Shown here in pieces: positions 43,984 through 55,589 of a stretch of 64,000 nucleotides of DNA (positions are counted from its first letter, which is position 1; every line of letters begins with the position of its first letter). A program made the position numbers and the translations under genes. The stretch spans positions 86,985,904-87,049,903 of the forward strand of contig OY992538.1 in the NCBI GenBank assembly GCA_963921195.1. The letters run 5' to 3'. The DNA is from Pegoplata infirma (taxonomy: Eukaryota; Arthropoda; Insecta; Diptera; Anthomyiidae). Below the pieces are notes generated by a model that saw only the letters and a program-made list of their open reading frames with translations, was not told the DNA's origin and searched no databases.

Positions 43984-44047
43984 GCCAATCAGTCAGTCAG
44001 TCAGTCAGTCAGTCAGTCAGTCAGTCAGTCAGTCAGTCAGTCAGTCA
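43984..44047. repeat. (CAGT)n microsatellite near the Helitron 5' end
   Basis: About 16 uninterrupted cagt/tcag tetramers, followed by accacactcttttatatata to the element end. On the element's own strand this is (GACT)n about 25 bp from the TC terminus. Confidence 0.9.
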
Positions 44048-44070
44048 CCACACTCTTTTATATATATAGA

Positions 44071-44668
44071 TAATGACGAAACTAATTTAATTCATGGGAT
44101 GGATGGAAATGATCAAGATGCTTTGACTGTTCCGTTAGATTCAGATGATGTTCCTGTAATTACAAATCAATCTGAGTTCGATGATGACGATAATGCTAAA
44201 GGTGGAAGTGATAATTTTTACCAGGCTGAAGTAGAAGATATGCAACTTATAGAAGATAACAATAAAGATAATACTGAACATACAGCAGATTCGTCATCAA
44301 TAGAAAATCAATAACATGAAAATACAACAGATGTTAAGATCAGATATAATCTAATACCAAATCCAAAACCAAACGTAAATATTGATGAGTTATTTTTATC
44401 TGTAATGGAAGAAGATGAGCCAAAAACATATGAAGAAGCTGTGAAATCAAAAAATTTTAAGAAATGGGAAGAAGCTATGTTTAAAGAATATAATTCTCTA
44501 ATCAAAAATAAAACATGGGTGCTCTGTGATTTACCTAAAGGAAGAAAACTAATTGATTGCCGATGGGTATTTAAAATAAAATCTATTGAAAGGTATAAAT
44601 CTTGCTTAATGGATCGTGGTTTTACTCAAGAATATGGCCTTGATTACGAAGAGACGTTTAGTTCAGTT
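44071..44668 (+). pseudogene. copia linker and reverse transcriptase N-terminus
   Basis: DNDETNLIHGMDG follows directly on the pre-Helitron frame, then an acidic linker with one stop (near 44312). The reverse transcriptase then starts EDEPKTYEEAVKSKNFKKW, KEYNSLIKNKTWVLCDLPKG, CRWVFKIK, DRGFTQEYGLDYEETFSSV. I recognise the Ty1/copia RVT_2 opening (EAMxxEYxSLxxNxTWxLVxLPxG ... RWVFKxK ... ARGFxQxxGxDYxETFSPV). The coding sequence breaks at 44668 where the hAT element lies, and continues briefly after it (VVKYV). Confidence 0.9.
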
Positions 44669-45561
44669 CAGTGTTGCCACTTCTTGGATAATTATCCAAT
44701 GAATGGATAATTTAAAATTTTTTAGATACTCTTTGGATAATTACATTTTTGGATAATTTATGGATAATTTTATAATTTACAATTTAAAGTTTAACACGGA
44801 CAAAATATATTTTTTTTTATTTAAATTTTGAACCCAGAAAAGAAATGTTAAAAAAAAAACTGGAAAAAGAACTAGTAAAACTATTATTATAAAATATTTT
44901 TTATTTTGAACAGTACAAAATGTATGATTTTTATTTAACCCATTTCAATCCTCTGTTCGATTTTTCAAACTGTTACCGTTTTACAAAAAACATTTATGCA
45001 TGAAAAAGGTGGAATTTAAGGTAAATTTTGTTACCATAGTTAATTCTCATCTTTCTGCAATTAAAAAAAAATATCCCCCTTTCACCACTGCAATTTATAA
45101 GTGCATGAAATGCAATGTGGATCACCACAGAAATAGTTTTCAGCAAAAACGAAAATTTATAATTTTTTTTATTTTCGGCTTTTAATTTTTTTAATTAATT
45201 TTAAATTTTTTTAGATTAAATTTGTTATTAAATTCCACTAGTTTCAATCATAAACTAATAAAATAGCAAATAATTCCAAGAATTAAAATTCCATAACAAG
45301 TTAAAATACAGGCTTTCTGGGATCACGGAACATTGAAAAAATTTTTTTGACAAGATCTTTGAGATCAGCGTGTTGCAATAACCCTAAAAAGAACCTTTTT
45401 CAAAAAATAAAATTTAATCTTGTGCCAAAACGGGTTAAAAAAGAATTTCATGTATTCTTCGTTAAAAAAATCGATTTTGATTTTTTTGGATAATTTTTGG
45501 GATTTTGGATAATTTCGGACAAATTCCTGGATAATTTTTTGGTTCACTGGTGGCAACACTG
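44669..45561. mobile_element. hAT-like element, CAGTGTTGCCAC ends, 893 bp
   Basis: CAGTGTTGCCAC at 44669 and GTGGCAACACTG at 45561 are exact inverses. gttcagtt flanks both sides exactly (44661-44668, 45562-45569). The subterminal parts repeat ttggataatt. A TA-MITE (44938-45435) is nested inside. No transposase. Confidence 0.9.
44938..45435. mobile_element. TA-type MITE, ACCCATTTC family, complete copy
   Basis: The ends are ACCCATTTCAATCC (44938) and the inverse, CCAAAACGGGT (45435). TA lies on each side (44936-44937, 45436-45437). 498 bp, the same length as the copy at 56818-57669 once its insertion is removed. Confidence 0.75.
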
Positions 45562-45569
45562 GTTCAGTT

Positions 45570-46006
45570 GTAAAGTATGTATTATTCAGATTCCGATTAT
45601 GCTGGAGATATAGAAAATCGAATAACAACGTCTGGGATGGTAACATTATTAGGAAAGTGTACCGTAGCATGAAGATCACAACAACAACGCACTGTTACAT
45701 TGTCAACTACAGAAGCAGAGTATATTGCTGCATCTGATGTTGTAAAATATATAGTTTGTATAAAACGTTTTCTTAAAACAATTTCTAAACAAGTATGTTG
45801 TAATTAATTGTTCCTAGACAATCAAACTTATTAATAATCCTGAATATCATAAGAGGACAAAACATTTTGATGTGAAATACCATTTTATACGAGAGAAATT
45901 TAACAATGCTGAATTTCAACACAATTTCATCAATACAAAGGAACAGTTTGCTGATATTTTAACTAAACCTCTTCCAAAGCCTTGTTATGAGTATTTGAGA
46001 AATTAG
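45570..46006 (+). pseudogene. copia RNase H and C-terminus, degenerate
   Basis: After VVKYV the sequence jumps to YSDSDYAGDIENRITTSG. It continues MVTLLGKC, then TVTLSTTEAEYIAASD, KLINNPEYHKRTKHFDVKYH, FIREKFNNAEF and KEQFADILTKPLP, ending at a stop (46004-46006). DYAGD, LSTTEAEY, TKHFDVKYHFIRE and DILTKPL are copia RNase H signatures. The expected tryptophan before RSQQQ is a TGA stop, and a frameshift lies near 45815. At the junction near 45580 about 200 or more codons of reverse transcriptase are absent. Confidence 0.9.
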
Positions 46007-46081
46007 TTAAATATGTTAAATTGTTCAAATCTTTTGTAATGTTAAATTGATTTTTATTGTTATACTATAAATTGTAACATT

Positions 46082-46230
46082 AAGGGAGAGTGTTGATGAA
46101 AGTAATGGTTCTACTTAAATACTTTGTAAACACTTTGTTTACTTTTGATTTCTATTTTCCTTTTTATATAAATACTTTTGTATTTGTTGTTTTGTCAAAT
46201 ATTTTCATTTAGTTCAATAAAATATTTCTT
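46082..46230 (+). other. copia polypurine tract and 3' LTR (main part)
   Basis: The purine run AAGGGAGAG (46082-46090) precedes TGTTGATGAAAG, the LTR start. Within the LTR are a TATA-like ttatataaata (about 46162-46173) and an aataaa signal (46216-46221). The LTR is cut after atatttctt at 46230 by the 16.3-kb insertion. Its last bases, tttcaaca, appear at 62549-62556. Total LTR length would be about 148 bp. Confidence 0.75.
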
Positions 46231-46869
46231 CACTCAAAAAAAAAAAACTGTAATGTTAGCAAAAAAGCTTGTAAACCTACAAGAAAATTTGCTGATTTTG
46301 AACCCACAATTTTTTTGGTAAAGTTAGCAAAAATTTTTTGCCAAAAATTAGTTAACTGAATTTTTTTTATTTCGATTTAGTTCATACTTTGAGGACCCCA
46401 TTGGGTTCGGACCCGATAGGTCCAGACCCCGATGGGCCTAGACCAGGCAACAAAGCCGACACGAAATTTTCGGCGGCGGCGGCGCGACTAATTTTGCTTG
46501 CCGGCGGCGGCTTTTGTACTTTTCGGTCGGCGGCGGCTCATTCATCGGCTCATTTGCCTTTTCATTTTTTTTCGTTGTAAGGTTGTATTTTTGCGAGTTT
46601 GTGTTTGGTTTTTGTAATGATACAATCAAAATTTGCATTTTTTTTTGCCAGTTTTATTGTGCATCAGAATTAAAATAAAGAAAAGAATTAAAATAAAGAA
46701 AATTATGTTTTCGCTTGTAAGTTGATTACAATTCTCATTAAATTTTGTACCGGTTATAAATCTGTTGCAATATTTTAAATTAAACCTTGTGAAAAAACAT
46801 CTCTTATGAATATCTCGTTTTTATACCCTGTACTTACCCAGTGGGGCGAGAATCAAAGGTTCCATTGCC

Positions 46870-48918
46870 ATAAAGTATATGGGACATTCCAGGCCAAATC
46901 ACTCACTTTTAGACCCGACCCCTTTCGATTTATTTTATTTTTGGATATGTTTTAGTACTTATTAAATGCAACTTGGACACCAATTTTCAGCCTTTTATTT
47001 CAAGATGGTTTTGAGTAATCAATTTTTCAAAATGGCGATTTTCTTAAAAAAAATTAAAAAATTTAAATTTTTAATTAATTTTGACCATTAAAAAATATAG
47101 ATATATTAAAAAAAGTTGGACAACGTTTTGTTGGTATTTAAATGTAGTTTAAGAAAAAATATGTACAAATTATTCGAAGTAATTATCACTTATTTTTGAC
47201 GTTTAAAAATTAAAATCTACTTTTTGAAAAAGTCCGAAACCTTCGATTTTTTTGTAAAAAACTCTAAAAATTCTACTCTAAATTACGCAACTTTTAAGCT
47301 TTAATTCGAGATGTGATTACAATTCTTTCTATTTTTTTAAAATTTTTAAAATTGCACCTTTTTTTTTGCTCTGATTTATTTTATGTGGTGCTCCAAAAAA
47401 AATAAATTGCTAAATACTGACCCTAACTCACCCAAGATATATTCATTTGGAGGTAAAGATACGTCTCACAAAAATTAAGGACGATCGGACATGGGTAAGG
47501 CGTTCAGCATGGTCCTTGAAATTTAAAAAACGGATTACAAGGAAAAACATGATTTTTTTTTCTGTTTTCCCAATTTTTTTTGGTATTTTGAATTAAGTAT
47601 AAATTCTAGTGGTTACAGAACTATGATGTGGAGTAAAATGCCTTTCTAATAAGGTACTAAAATCGGTTAAAAATCAGCCAAGTTATTACAACTTCCTCAG
47701 GCATCTAATGTGTGTCACACCACTTGATTTATGAATTCGAGTCCCATTTTTTAAATTTATTGAAATTATCTACTTTAATAACATTTTTTTATTATTAATG
47801 TTTCAGTGTAATATTTTTTTTGTTTTTCCAAATTTAAAAATCAAAAATAAATAAAAATTTTAAAATGGAGATTTCAAAATAGTGTTGAAAATGGAGGCAT
47901 TTTTAGCATTAATTTAAATCATGTTAGCAAAACACAATACCAAAAATACTTGTCATCTAATAACATTTCAACTTGAAGAATAAAAAAATGTTATTACAGT
48001 AGAAAATTTCAATAAATTTCAAAAATCGGATTGTATTGCTTAATCAAGTGGTCTGCCACATATTAGATGCCTGGGGAAGTTGTCATAACTTGGCTGATTT
48101 TCAACCAATTTTAGTTTTTGGTACCTTATTAGAAAGGCATTTTACTCTATATTATAATTATGTAACTTTAATTAAAATTTAACTTAAGGTACCAATAAAA
48201 TTGCGAAAACAGAAAAAAAATCCTATTTTTCCTTGTAATCCGTGTTTAAAAATTCAAGGCCCATGCGGAAACTGGTCAAATTAATTGAAACTTCCATGTC
48301 CGATCGTCCTTAACTTTTGTCAGACGTATTTTTACCTCCAAATGAATATACTTAGGCTAAGTAAGGGGCGGTATCTACCAATTTTATTTTTTTTGGAGCA
48401 CCATATAAAATAAATCAGAGTCAAAAAATAAAAGGTGCAATATTAAAAATTAAAAAAAAAAAAGAATTGCGATCACATCTCAAATTATGGCTTAAAAGTT
48501 GCGTAATTTAGGGTAGAATTTTTAGACTTCTCAAAAAAAAATCGGAGGTTTCGGACTTTTTCAAAAAGTCGATTGTAATTTTAAAACGTTAAAAAATTAG
48601 TGATATTTACATAGAATAATTTTGTAATATTTTTTTTTCTAAAACTACATTTAAATACTAACAAAACGTTGTCCAACTTTTTTTAAGATATCTATATTTT
48701 TAACTGGTCAAAATTAATTGAAACTTTAAATTTTTTCATTTTTTTGAAAAAATCGCCATTTTGAAAAATTGATTACTCAACACCATCTTGGAATAAAAGG
48801 CTGAAAATTTTTGTCCAAGTTGCATTTAATAAGTACTAAAACATATCCAAAAATAAAATAAATTGAAAGGGGTCGGGTCTAAAAGTGAGTGATTTGGCCT
48901 CGAATGCCCCATATATAT
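46870..48918. mobile_element. Fold-back element, about 1-kb arms
   Basis: The left arm (aaatcactcacttttagacc at 46896, and onward) matches inverted the right arm up to 48918 (ggtctaaaagtgagtgattt). Pairing continues through 47180 versus 48650, 47460 versus 48340 and 47700 versus 48060, so nearly the whole element is self-complementary around 47890. There is no coding sequence. Target duplications were not resolved. Confidence 0.75.
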
Positions 48919-49603
48919 TAGAGTGCCCCTTATTTTGGAAATGCTGGAGACGGTACCCGCTCATTTTTTTCCTTTTGACTTAAGAATAACTGATGAAAAA
49001 TTTTACGCCCCTACGACCACGCCTTCCCTACGCGACGGGGCCTTAAAGAGCGGTACCTAAAAAATCATTTTTCCATACAAACCAAACAATTTTTTTTTTA
49101 TTTTTAATTTTTTTGTTATTAATTATAATATTACTTGGTTAGCTTATTCATGACAAAAAATTTGATTTTGGTGGGATAAGGCTTTCAGCTTTCTAAGAAA
49201 AAAATTTAGAGCCGCAGGGGTCCTATGGTAAAAAATTTTTAAAAAATATTTTTTTGTAGTTTTGACAAGCAACGGTTATAGTTGCTATGTTGCTTTAAAT
49301 GATATATATTCATAAAAAAATATTATTTGCATCTGTGACATCTTTATCGTGTTCTAATCAGACTAAAAAAATTGGATTCATTAACCCATTTTGGCAAAAA
49401 CCTAAATTTTAGATTTTTTAATCGAAGTTTTTGAAGAAAATGCTCAAAATTGTAAAATTATGCATTATTAGGTATTTATTTTTATAAATTTATTTTTATA
49501 GCCTAGATATTAAGCTTTAATTTTAGCCTTCATTTGACCATTCAACCCTTATATGACCGGAGTTATTAACGTTTAAACATTGGAAAGCATATTTAAATAT
49601 GTA
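48919..49603. other. Unassigned sequence within the 8.6-kb hAT element
   Basis: AT-rich, no ends or coding sequence. A pair of gcggtacc/ggtacccgc words lies at 48952 and 49051 in inverted orientation. Confidence 0.3.
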
Positions 49604-49605
49604 TA

Positions 49606-50209
49606 CACTCAAAAAAAAAAAACTGTAAAGTTAACAAAAAATTTAGTTAATTTTAACTAAAAAAGCACCTGATTTTGGGCCTACTAAATTTTTAGTTAAT
49701 TTTACTAAAAATATTTAGTTAACTTTTCGTAGAACGAATTTAGCAAAAAAAACCGTAACTTTAACTAAAAATTTAGCTGAAATTTCGTAATGTTTTTATG
49801 TACATATATTAACAAAAAAATTAGTTGAATTCAGCTAAACTTTTTGTTACTTTTCGTAAACTAAAATTTAGAAAATATTTTGTAAAAAATTAAAAGTTTA
49901 TTTTTTCTATTTTTTCATCAGCTTAAGTAGAACTTATGAGATTTACATAGGAGGCTTCGCAAGAAATTCCACTTAACAAATTTGTTACGAAAAATCAGCA
50001 AATTAATTAGTAAAAATTCGTAAACTCAGTTTTGAAGTCAACAAAAAAAATTAATTCAAAATTTGTTCAAAACTAGTATTTTCGTAAATTGAACTTAACT
50101 AAAAAAAGTAGTTAAAACGCTGATTTTAACTAAAAATTTGCTAAAAAGCCAGTAAACTCGAGTTAACAAAAAAAAATTAGTTAACTTTACAGTTTTATTT
50201 TTTTGAGTG
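49606..50209. mobile_element. CACTCAAAAA-family MITE, compact copy, 604 bp
   Basis: The ends CACTCAAAAAAAAAAAAC and the inverse of the right end CACTCAAAAAAATAAAAC extend into ctgtaaagttaac on both strands. TA on both sides (49604-49605, 50210-50211). Interior words such as ttagttaa and aactaaaa recur. Confidence 0.8.
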
Positions 50210-50211
50210 TA

Positions 50212-51036
50212 CCAGACCCAGTGTTGCCATAACTGAATTTTGAAAAAAAAATGGCAGAAAAAAAGTGCTAAAATGCTCTACAGACCAAAAAAAAGTGCCA
50301 GATTTTTTTTCTTTTATTAAATTAACAAACAATGATTTTTTTCAATTACTCTAGTTTACAACGATAATGCGCAATAACTATGTCTACATATTTTTTTTGA
50401 CCGCTAAACTTAAAAATTTTATCGAAAAAAATATTTCTAATAATTTTTTTTGCGGTTTTTGGAGTTATTTTCACTGTTTCCCCTATATCTTGAGTAATGT
50501 ACCTCCGATCTACTCGTGATAAAAACCAAATTAAAGTTAATCAAATTTGCAACAAACTTTACACACGTTACTTTCCCATCAGTTCAAAAGTTTACGCCCG
50601 ATAGACAAATATATTGTAAAAATACATTTTTTGATCAAAAAAATTCATTTGCTGATCAAAAAACTCATTTTTTATTTTTTAACGAATCTTTGTAAATTAA
50701 CAAGTTTTTTTATTTACCTTAAAAGCCTGAACCTATACAAATATAACAAAATGGGTTTCAGAAAAATCTATGGGCAATCACCAAAGTTAAAATGATTTTT
50801 TTGAAACTACGCATAAAAATTTCCTTATTTTTTTTTGTATTTAAAATAGAAGAATAAAAACTTGGTTAAATACCATAGTGTTTTTTGTGTGTATTTTCAT
50901 ATAATAAGTCATAACTTTGGTGATAACCCATAGATTTTCATCAAACCGACTTTGTTATCTTAGTTAAGGGTCAGGCTTAAAAAAACCATAACAAATTTTT
51001 TTGTTGCGGTTTCAATCAAATTCATATATTCATAAT
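50212..51036. repeat. Unpaired hAT-like end and a small inverted repeat
   Basis: CAGTGTTGCCAT at 50219 looks like an hAT-type terminus, but no partner end lies downstream. About 50700-50800 and 50900-50990 are inverted relative to each other (aatctatgggcaatcacc and the inverse near 50920). No gene. Confidence 0.45.
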
Positions 51037-51044
51037 GCATTTAT

Positions 51045-52514
51045 CAGTGTTGGCTACCGTTACCCTTTCAATACCGTTACCGATTAAAAACCCTTTAATA
51101 TTGACTACCGTTACCGTTACCAATACCGAAATAAAAATTTTTAAATACCGTTACCGATAAAAAACCGTTACCTATATTCAGATTTTTACCGGTATTATAA
51201 CGGTTTTGTTTCGGTTGCATTAATATTATTTATTTTAATTTTTTTGTGGATTAAAAACATATTAAAATATTTTTAATATACTTAAAATAAAAAAAACAAA
51301 TTTTTGTTCATTGCCAATCCAACCAATGATTACATTCGCAATTAACTAAATTGGAATATAGGTCTTGGACCTCATAAAGATTTTATATTATTGATCAGTG
51401 ATCGATTGTATGCGATGTTCGTCTTATCGTCAGTAGAAGACACGGTACGATCCCAATAAACGTGCAACTCTTCTGGTACGAATACGTCTTATGGTCATAG
51501 GCTGGTTAAGTTCCGAAATGGGAAAATCGGAACAGATGAAAAAAAGTTCCCCCTGAAAAACTTACAAAGCCCCAGAAAAACATATTTAATTTTTTTTCTA
51601 TTTGTTTAGAAAATGAAAAATTTTTATGCCGTGTGAAGTTCATTGACCAAGATTAGAAAATTCGATTTTTTTCGGTCCGAACCTTTTGGGATTGACTATA
51701 GCAAATTAAATTAAATATTGATAAAATTGTATTAGTTATGCGTAAATATAAATAAAATTAATTTCTTAACATCTATGGCGAGAGGAAATGTGTCCCTCCG
51801 ATACCGCCCACACTCCCTCTTAAAAAAACATCCCCTGTTACATCCTTGCCAAGTTTTTTTTTTACCCTGCCGATTTTTTTTAACAACAGGACAAACAATT
51901 TTGATTATTTTAACAGAGAAATCTGCTGATTTCAAATAAACAGTTCAGGCTTTTTATTTGAAATCTGCAGATTTCTCTATTAAATTCAACAGATTTGTCT
52001 GCTGTCTTGACGGGTTTTTCAGCAGATTCTACCTAGATTATCCAGACAGAAATTTAGCAAACCGCGAGCTATAATCAGCAGATTTCTCAAATGGCTTAAA
52101 ATGCAGATTTCTCATATGGCGCAAAATGCAGATTTTTTTGCTTATTGGACAAAGATGTCCCTACGAACATGAGTTCGTATTTGTTGAATTTCAATATTGC
52201 GTGAATGTTTTAATTTAGTTCTGAGTTAATTCATAATATTTAATACTAGTACAAATATAATTATGTATAGAAATTGTACAGAATTTAACAGTTTTTTAAT
52301 TTTTTTCAAACATTTTTTTACGCATTTTTAACAAATTTGTGACTTGTTAACATTTTATTTATAATACCGGTACGTACCGGTATTGATGTTTCGGTAACGG
52401 TTTACCGTTACCGAAATAATCGAAAATACCGTTACCTTTACCGTTACCGATATAAAAAATATGTAATACCAATACCGTTACCGATACCGTTATTCGTTTC
52501 GGTTGCCAACCCTG
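51045..52514. mobile_element. hAT-like element, TACCGTTACC-word family
   Basis: The ends are CAGTGTTGGCTACCG and the inverse of the right end, CAGGGTTGGCAACCG. gcatttat flanks both sides exactly (51037-51044, 52515-52522). The first and last 150 bp are reiterated taccgttaccgat words. Inside lie a Helentron-like remnant and an inverted pair of gagaaatctgctgatttcaa-like words (51911-51977). Confidence 0.85.
51354..51860 (+). mobile_element. Helentron-like repeat, decayed copy
   Basis: Blocks ggaatataggtcttggacct, attgatcagtgatcgatt, ggctggttaagttccgaaat and aaaaagttccccctgaaaaa follow the order of the complete copies. Both ends are blurred. Confidence 0.55.
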
Positions 52515-52752
52515 GCATTTATGTATGCAAATTCCACGTTATTTAATGTGTTGATTGGAAAATAATGTTTGTACGATTTGTTGAAAGTATGATTCTCTTT
52601 ACAATGGTTTCAATTGCGAGTAGATCGGATATATACAACGCGATATATAAGAAAAATTGACAGAAAAAGCTATTTTTTTTTTTTAAATTACTGAATCCGT
52701 GAAAACATTTTTTGAAATTTTTTTTTTGAGATTAGTAGTCAGTAATACATAA

Positions 52753-52796
52753 AACAAGTAGAAAAGTTAAATTTGACTTTGCCGAATCTATGAATA
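52753..52796 (-). mobile_element. 3' tail of the Helentron-like family
   Basis: On the minus strand: attcatagattcggcaaagt, aaatttaacttttctacttg. Matching 5'-type sequence (ataccctcctgtaagtgaga) resumes after the 52798-54409 element, so that element is inserted into it. Confidence 0.55.
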
Positions 52797-52797
52797 C

Positions 52798-54409
52798 TAG
52801 GGTGGTTTTTAAAAAACAAAAGTTGGATTTCTGCACCGGACGCCCCCTCAGTTTATTAAGATTCATGAATGTTTTTAAGGTCACACCGGGCTCTTGAAGT
52901 TCAGGCCCTGGAGCAAAATAGACCTTTAAAAAAAAAATTGTAAAAAAAAAATTAAATAAATCATTATGAAACAATTGACCCTTAGTATTTAATTAAATAT
53001 GTATAGATTTTTCGGACATAGTTAACCCTTTACTACGTAAGGTCAAAAAAATGTAGTTTTTTTGAGATCACGCCCAAAGACACAATTTCATGGATTTTAA
53101 AATTGTATTCCCATAAATTTAAATGTCTCCAAGTTCTATTGCTCAATTTTGTTGAATACATCTTGCAGAATTAACGTTCAATTTTGGGTATTTTTCGCTC
53201 TTTCCATTTAGCACATGTAGCGATTTAATTTTTAGCGATTTTCAAGAAAATGCGTTTTTTCAACCATTATTGTGAATTTTTTTGCTTTGACCAAAATTTG
53301 GGCAACAATTAACTAAAGTTCAATTGAATATTGTTCCAATTGACCTTTATTACACAGATTTCAAATTTTACTAGTCCAGGACTTTTTTAACCCAAGTTTA
53401 CCGACGGCCAAGTGGCTAAAAACCGAAATTTGTCTTTATTACAGAAACTTATTGAAAGTAACTAATACAAAGTTTTATTTAATCATAAAAGCTTAGTATT
53501 GAATTATTTTTACACAGAAAATCATAAACCCGTGTCTACCAAAGACCATCAAGGCTTATTTGGTCGCCAAGCCAAATGCCGTCTATTGTCGCGCAGACAA
53601 AAAATGGGTATTTTAACCTTTGGTAAACAAGGGTTAATGATTTTATGAGTAAAAATAATTAATTGCTTAGCTTTTATGATTAAATAAAACTTTGTATTAA
53701 TGACTTTTAACAATTTTTTGTAATAAAATTAAATTTTGGTTTTTGGCCACTTGGCCGTCGGCCAACATGGGTTAAAAACCCATGGACTAGTAGCATTTGA
53801 AAACCGTGTAATTAAGGTCAAATTGAACAATATTCAATTCAATTTTAGTTATTTTTTTCCCAAAATATTGGTAAAAGCAAAAAAATTAACAATAATGCTT
53901 GAAAAAACGCATTTTCTTGAAAATCGCTAAAGTTAAGTCGATACATGTGATAAATGGAAAGAGCGAAAAATACCCAAAATTGAACATTGATTCTCCCAGA
54001 TGTATTTAATAAAATTGAGCAATAAAACTTAAAGATTTTAAATTTATGGGAATACAATTTTTAAAACCATGAAATTGTGTCTTTGGGCATGATCTTAAAA
54101 AAAGGACATTTTTTTGGTAGTAAAGGGTTAACTATGTCCGAAAAATCTATAAATTTTTAATTAAATACTTAGGGTCAATTGTTAAACAAAACCGGCTTCC
54201 TAATGATTTTTTTTTTTTTTTACAAAAAATATTTTTTTTTTAAAAAGGTATATTTTGCTCCAGGACCCGAACTTTAAGAACCCGGTGCGACCTTAAGAAC
54301 CTTTTCGAAAATTTTGAAAAAATTTTGGTATAACTTTTTCATTAATCTTAATAAACTGAGGGGGCGTCCCGTGCAGAAATCCAACTTTTTGTTTTTAAGA
54401 ACCACCCTA
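52798..54409. mobile_element. Giant fold-back hAT-like element, about 750-bp arms
   Basis: The ends are TAGGGTGGTTTTTAAAAAAC and the inverse of the right end, TAGGGTGGTTCTTAAAAAC. atgaatac flanks both sides exactly (52790-52797, 54410-54417). Pairing continues along both arms (52880 versus 54270, 53010 versus 54130, 53360 versus 53780) to a centre near 53570. No coding sequence. Confidence 0.85.
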
Positions 54410-54472
54410 ATGAATACCCTCCTGTAAGTGAGAGCGGGGTATAAGGCTACGTTCTCACAACAAGAACTTATA

Positions 54473-54601
54473 CCCAATTCACACCTAAGGTGAAATCTCG
54501 TTTGAACGAGATTTCGATCATAGGGTTGTGTATGATATGATACAGACCATATGATCGAAATCTCGTTTAAACGATATTTCAACTCAGGTGTGAATAGGCC
54601 T
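54473..54601. mobile_element. Palindromic MITE with TTCACAC-type ends, 129 bp
   Basis: The ends are CCCAATTCACACCTAAGG and the inverse of the right end, AGGCCTATTCACACCTGAG. The arms continue as gaaatctcgtttgaacgag. ttata flanks both sides (54468-54472, 54602-54606). Confidence 0.7.
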
Positions 54602-55089
54602 TTATAATGATAAGTTAAGATGATTTTATGTTTTTTTTATGATAGTACAATTTAAGATGATTTTGTTTTGTTCAATGAAAAATCACATAGTAAAGGCTAA
54701 GCCTAAAATCGTAATAAAAACTATTAAAAACGAAAACTTTAAAATATTAGAAAAAAGAAACAATCATAACAAATCTTAAATGTCCATTTTATTGCAAAAT
54801 TATTGCGATTTTATATTCTTAAAGTCAGTTTAAAGAATTTCCCCACAATATAGCCGCGTTGCAAAAATATTTTTTCGTATGCAGTTTTTTTCATGTGAAC
54901 ACGAACAGAATATGCACCTTAAAATGTAAAAAAAAAATGTCACCGCGCCGATTGATTTGACGGAGTCGATTGATTCGGCGGCTTGGTTTAAGCCGATGGG
55001 AGCCGACAAAATCGGCGGCGGCGTAAGATGTCAAAAATGGGTCGGCGGCGGCGCGCCGCCGATTTTGAGCCGATCGGCTTGGTTCCCTG

Positions 55090-55372
55090 GCCTAGACCTA
55101 GTTGGGTTCCTTAAAAATCGTCATAGTTTTTGATCCAAAATTTTTGTCCGTTTCGCTCTATCTTGCTTAGTTTTTGAGATACGTGATTTTAGGGGACCAC
55201 TGGGGTTTTGAGAATAAAAAAACTCGATAACTTCAAAAATATTACTCGGAGAGCTTTTGGTTATTTTTTGGTCTTGTTCTACGTATTGAGAGCTTTTGGA
55301 CTTTTTATCGTGTCGGCAATATTTACCGAGATATGAGCATTTTAAAATTTTCGGGAATGCTAACTTTTTTGC
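55090..55372. other. Segment of the outer MITE between two hAT elements
   Basis: This is the outer element's own sequence. The run cgctctatcttgcttagttt (55149) recurs in similar form at 62250 (gctctatctggcttagttt) and 27969, so it is a repeated module. No coding sequence is supported. Confidence 0.45.
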
Positions 55373-55589
55373 ATCCAAAGCAATGATGGGTACCAATACC
55401 TTTTCGATACCAATACCCGTTAATACCAATTCAAATTGAAAACCAATACCAATTAAAAACCAATACCTTTATTTGTGCGATACCAATACCGATAAAAAAC
55501 CAATACCGATTCCCCACTACCAATACCAATTAAAAACCAATACTTTTATTCTTCAAAACCAATACCAATAAAAAACCAATACCAATTCA

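Larger units (their letters stand above)
37888..44070 (-). mobile_element. Non-autonomous Helitron, 6.2 kb
   Basis: On the minus strand it begins TCTATATATATAAAAGAG at 44070, preceded by A. It ends GCGAGTTAGCTAG at 37888, followed by T. A hairpin, ccggta/taccgg (37901-37918), lies about 13 nt before the CTAG end. TC start, 3' hairpin, CTRR end and insertion between A and T are the Helitron hallmarks. Removing it joins the copia frame as IYF-DNDET without loss. A (CAGT)n tract lies near the 5' end, as in mini-me/DINE-type Helitrons. No Rep/helicase: most of its length is a tandem array. Confidence 0.85.
46444..55089. mobile_element. hAT-like element, CAGGCAACAAAGCCGA ends, 8.6 kb
   Basis: The left end is CAGGCAACAAAGCCGA. 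The inverse of the right end is CAGGGAACCAAGCCGATCGG. gcctagac flanks both sides exactly (46436-46443, 55090-55097). Its own subterminal regions are built of cggcggcgg and gccgat words, unlike anything else here. Internal sequence consists largely of younger elements (46870-48918, 49606-50209, 51045-52514, 52798-54409, 54473-54601). Confidence 0.85.

Noticed and set aside
46389..46638. Overlapping alanine- and proline-rich frames on both strands near 46400-46630
   Set aside because: The composition comes from the cggcggcgg word array at the end of the 8.6-kb hAT-like element, not from a coding constraint.
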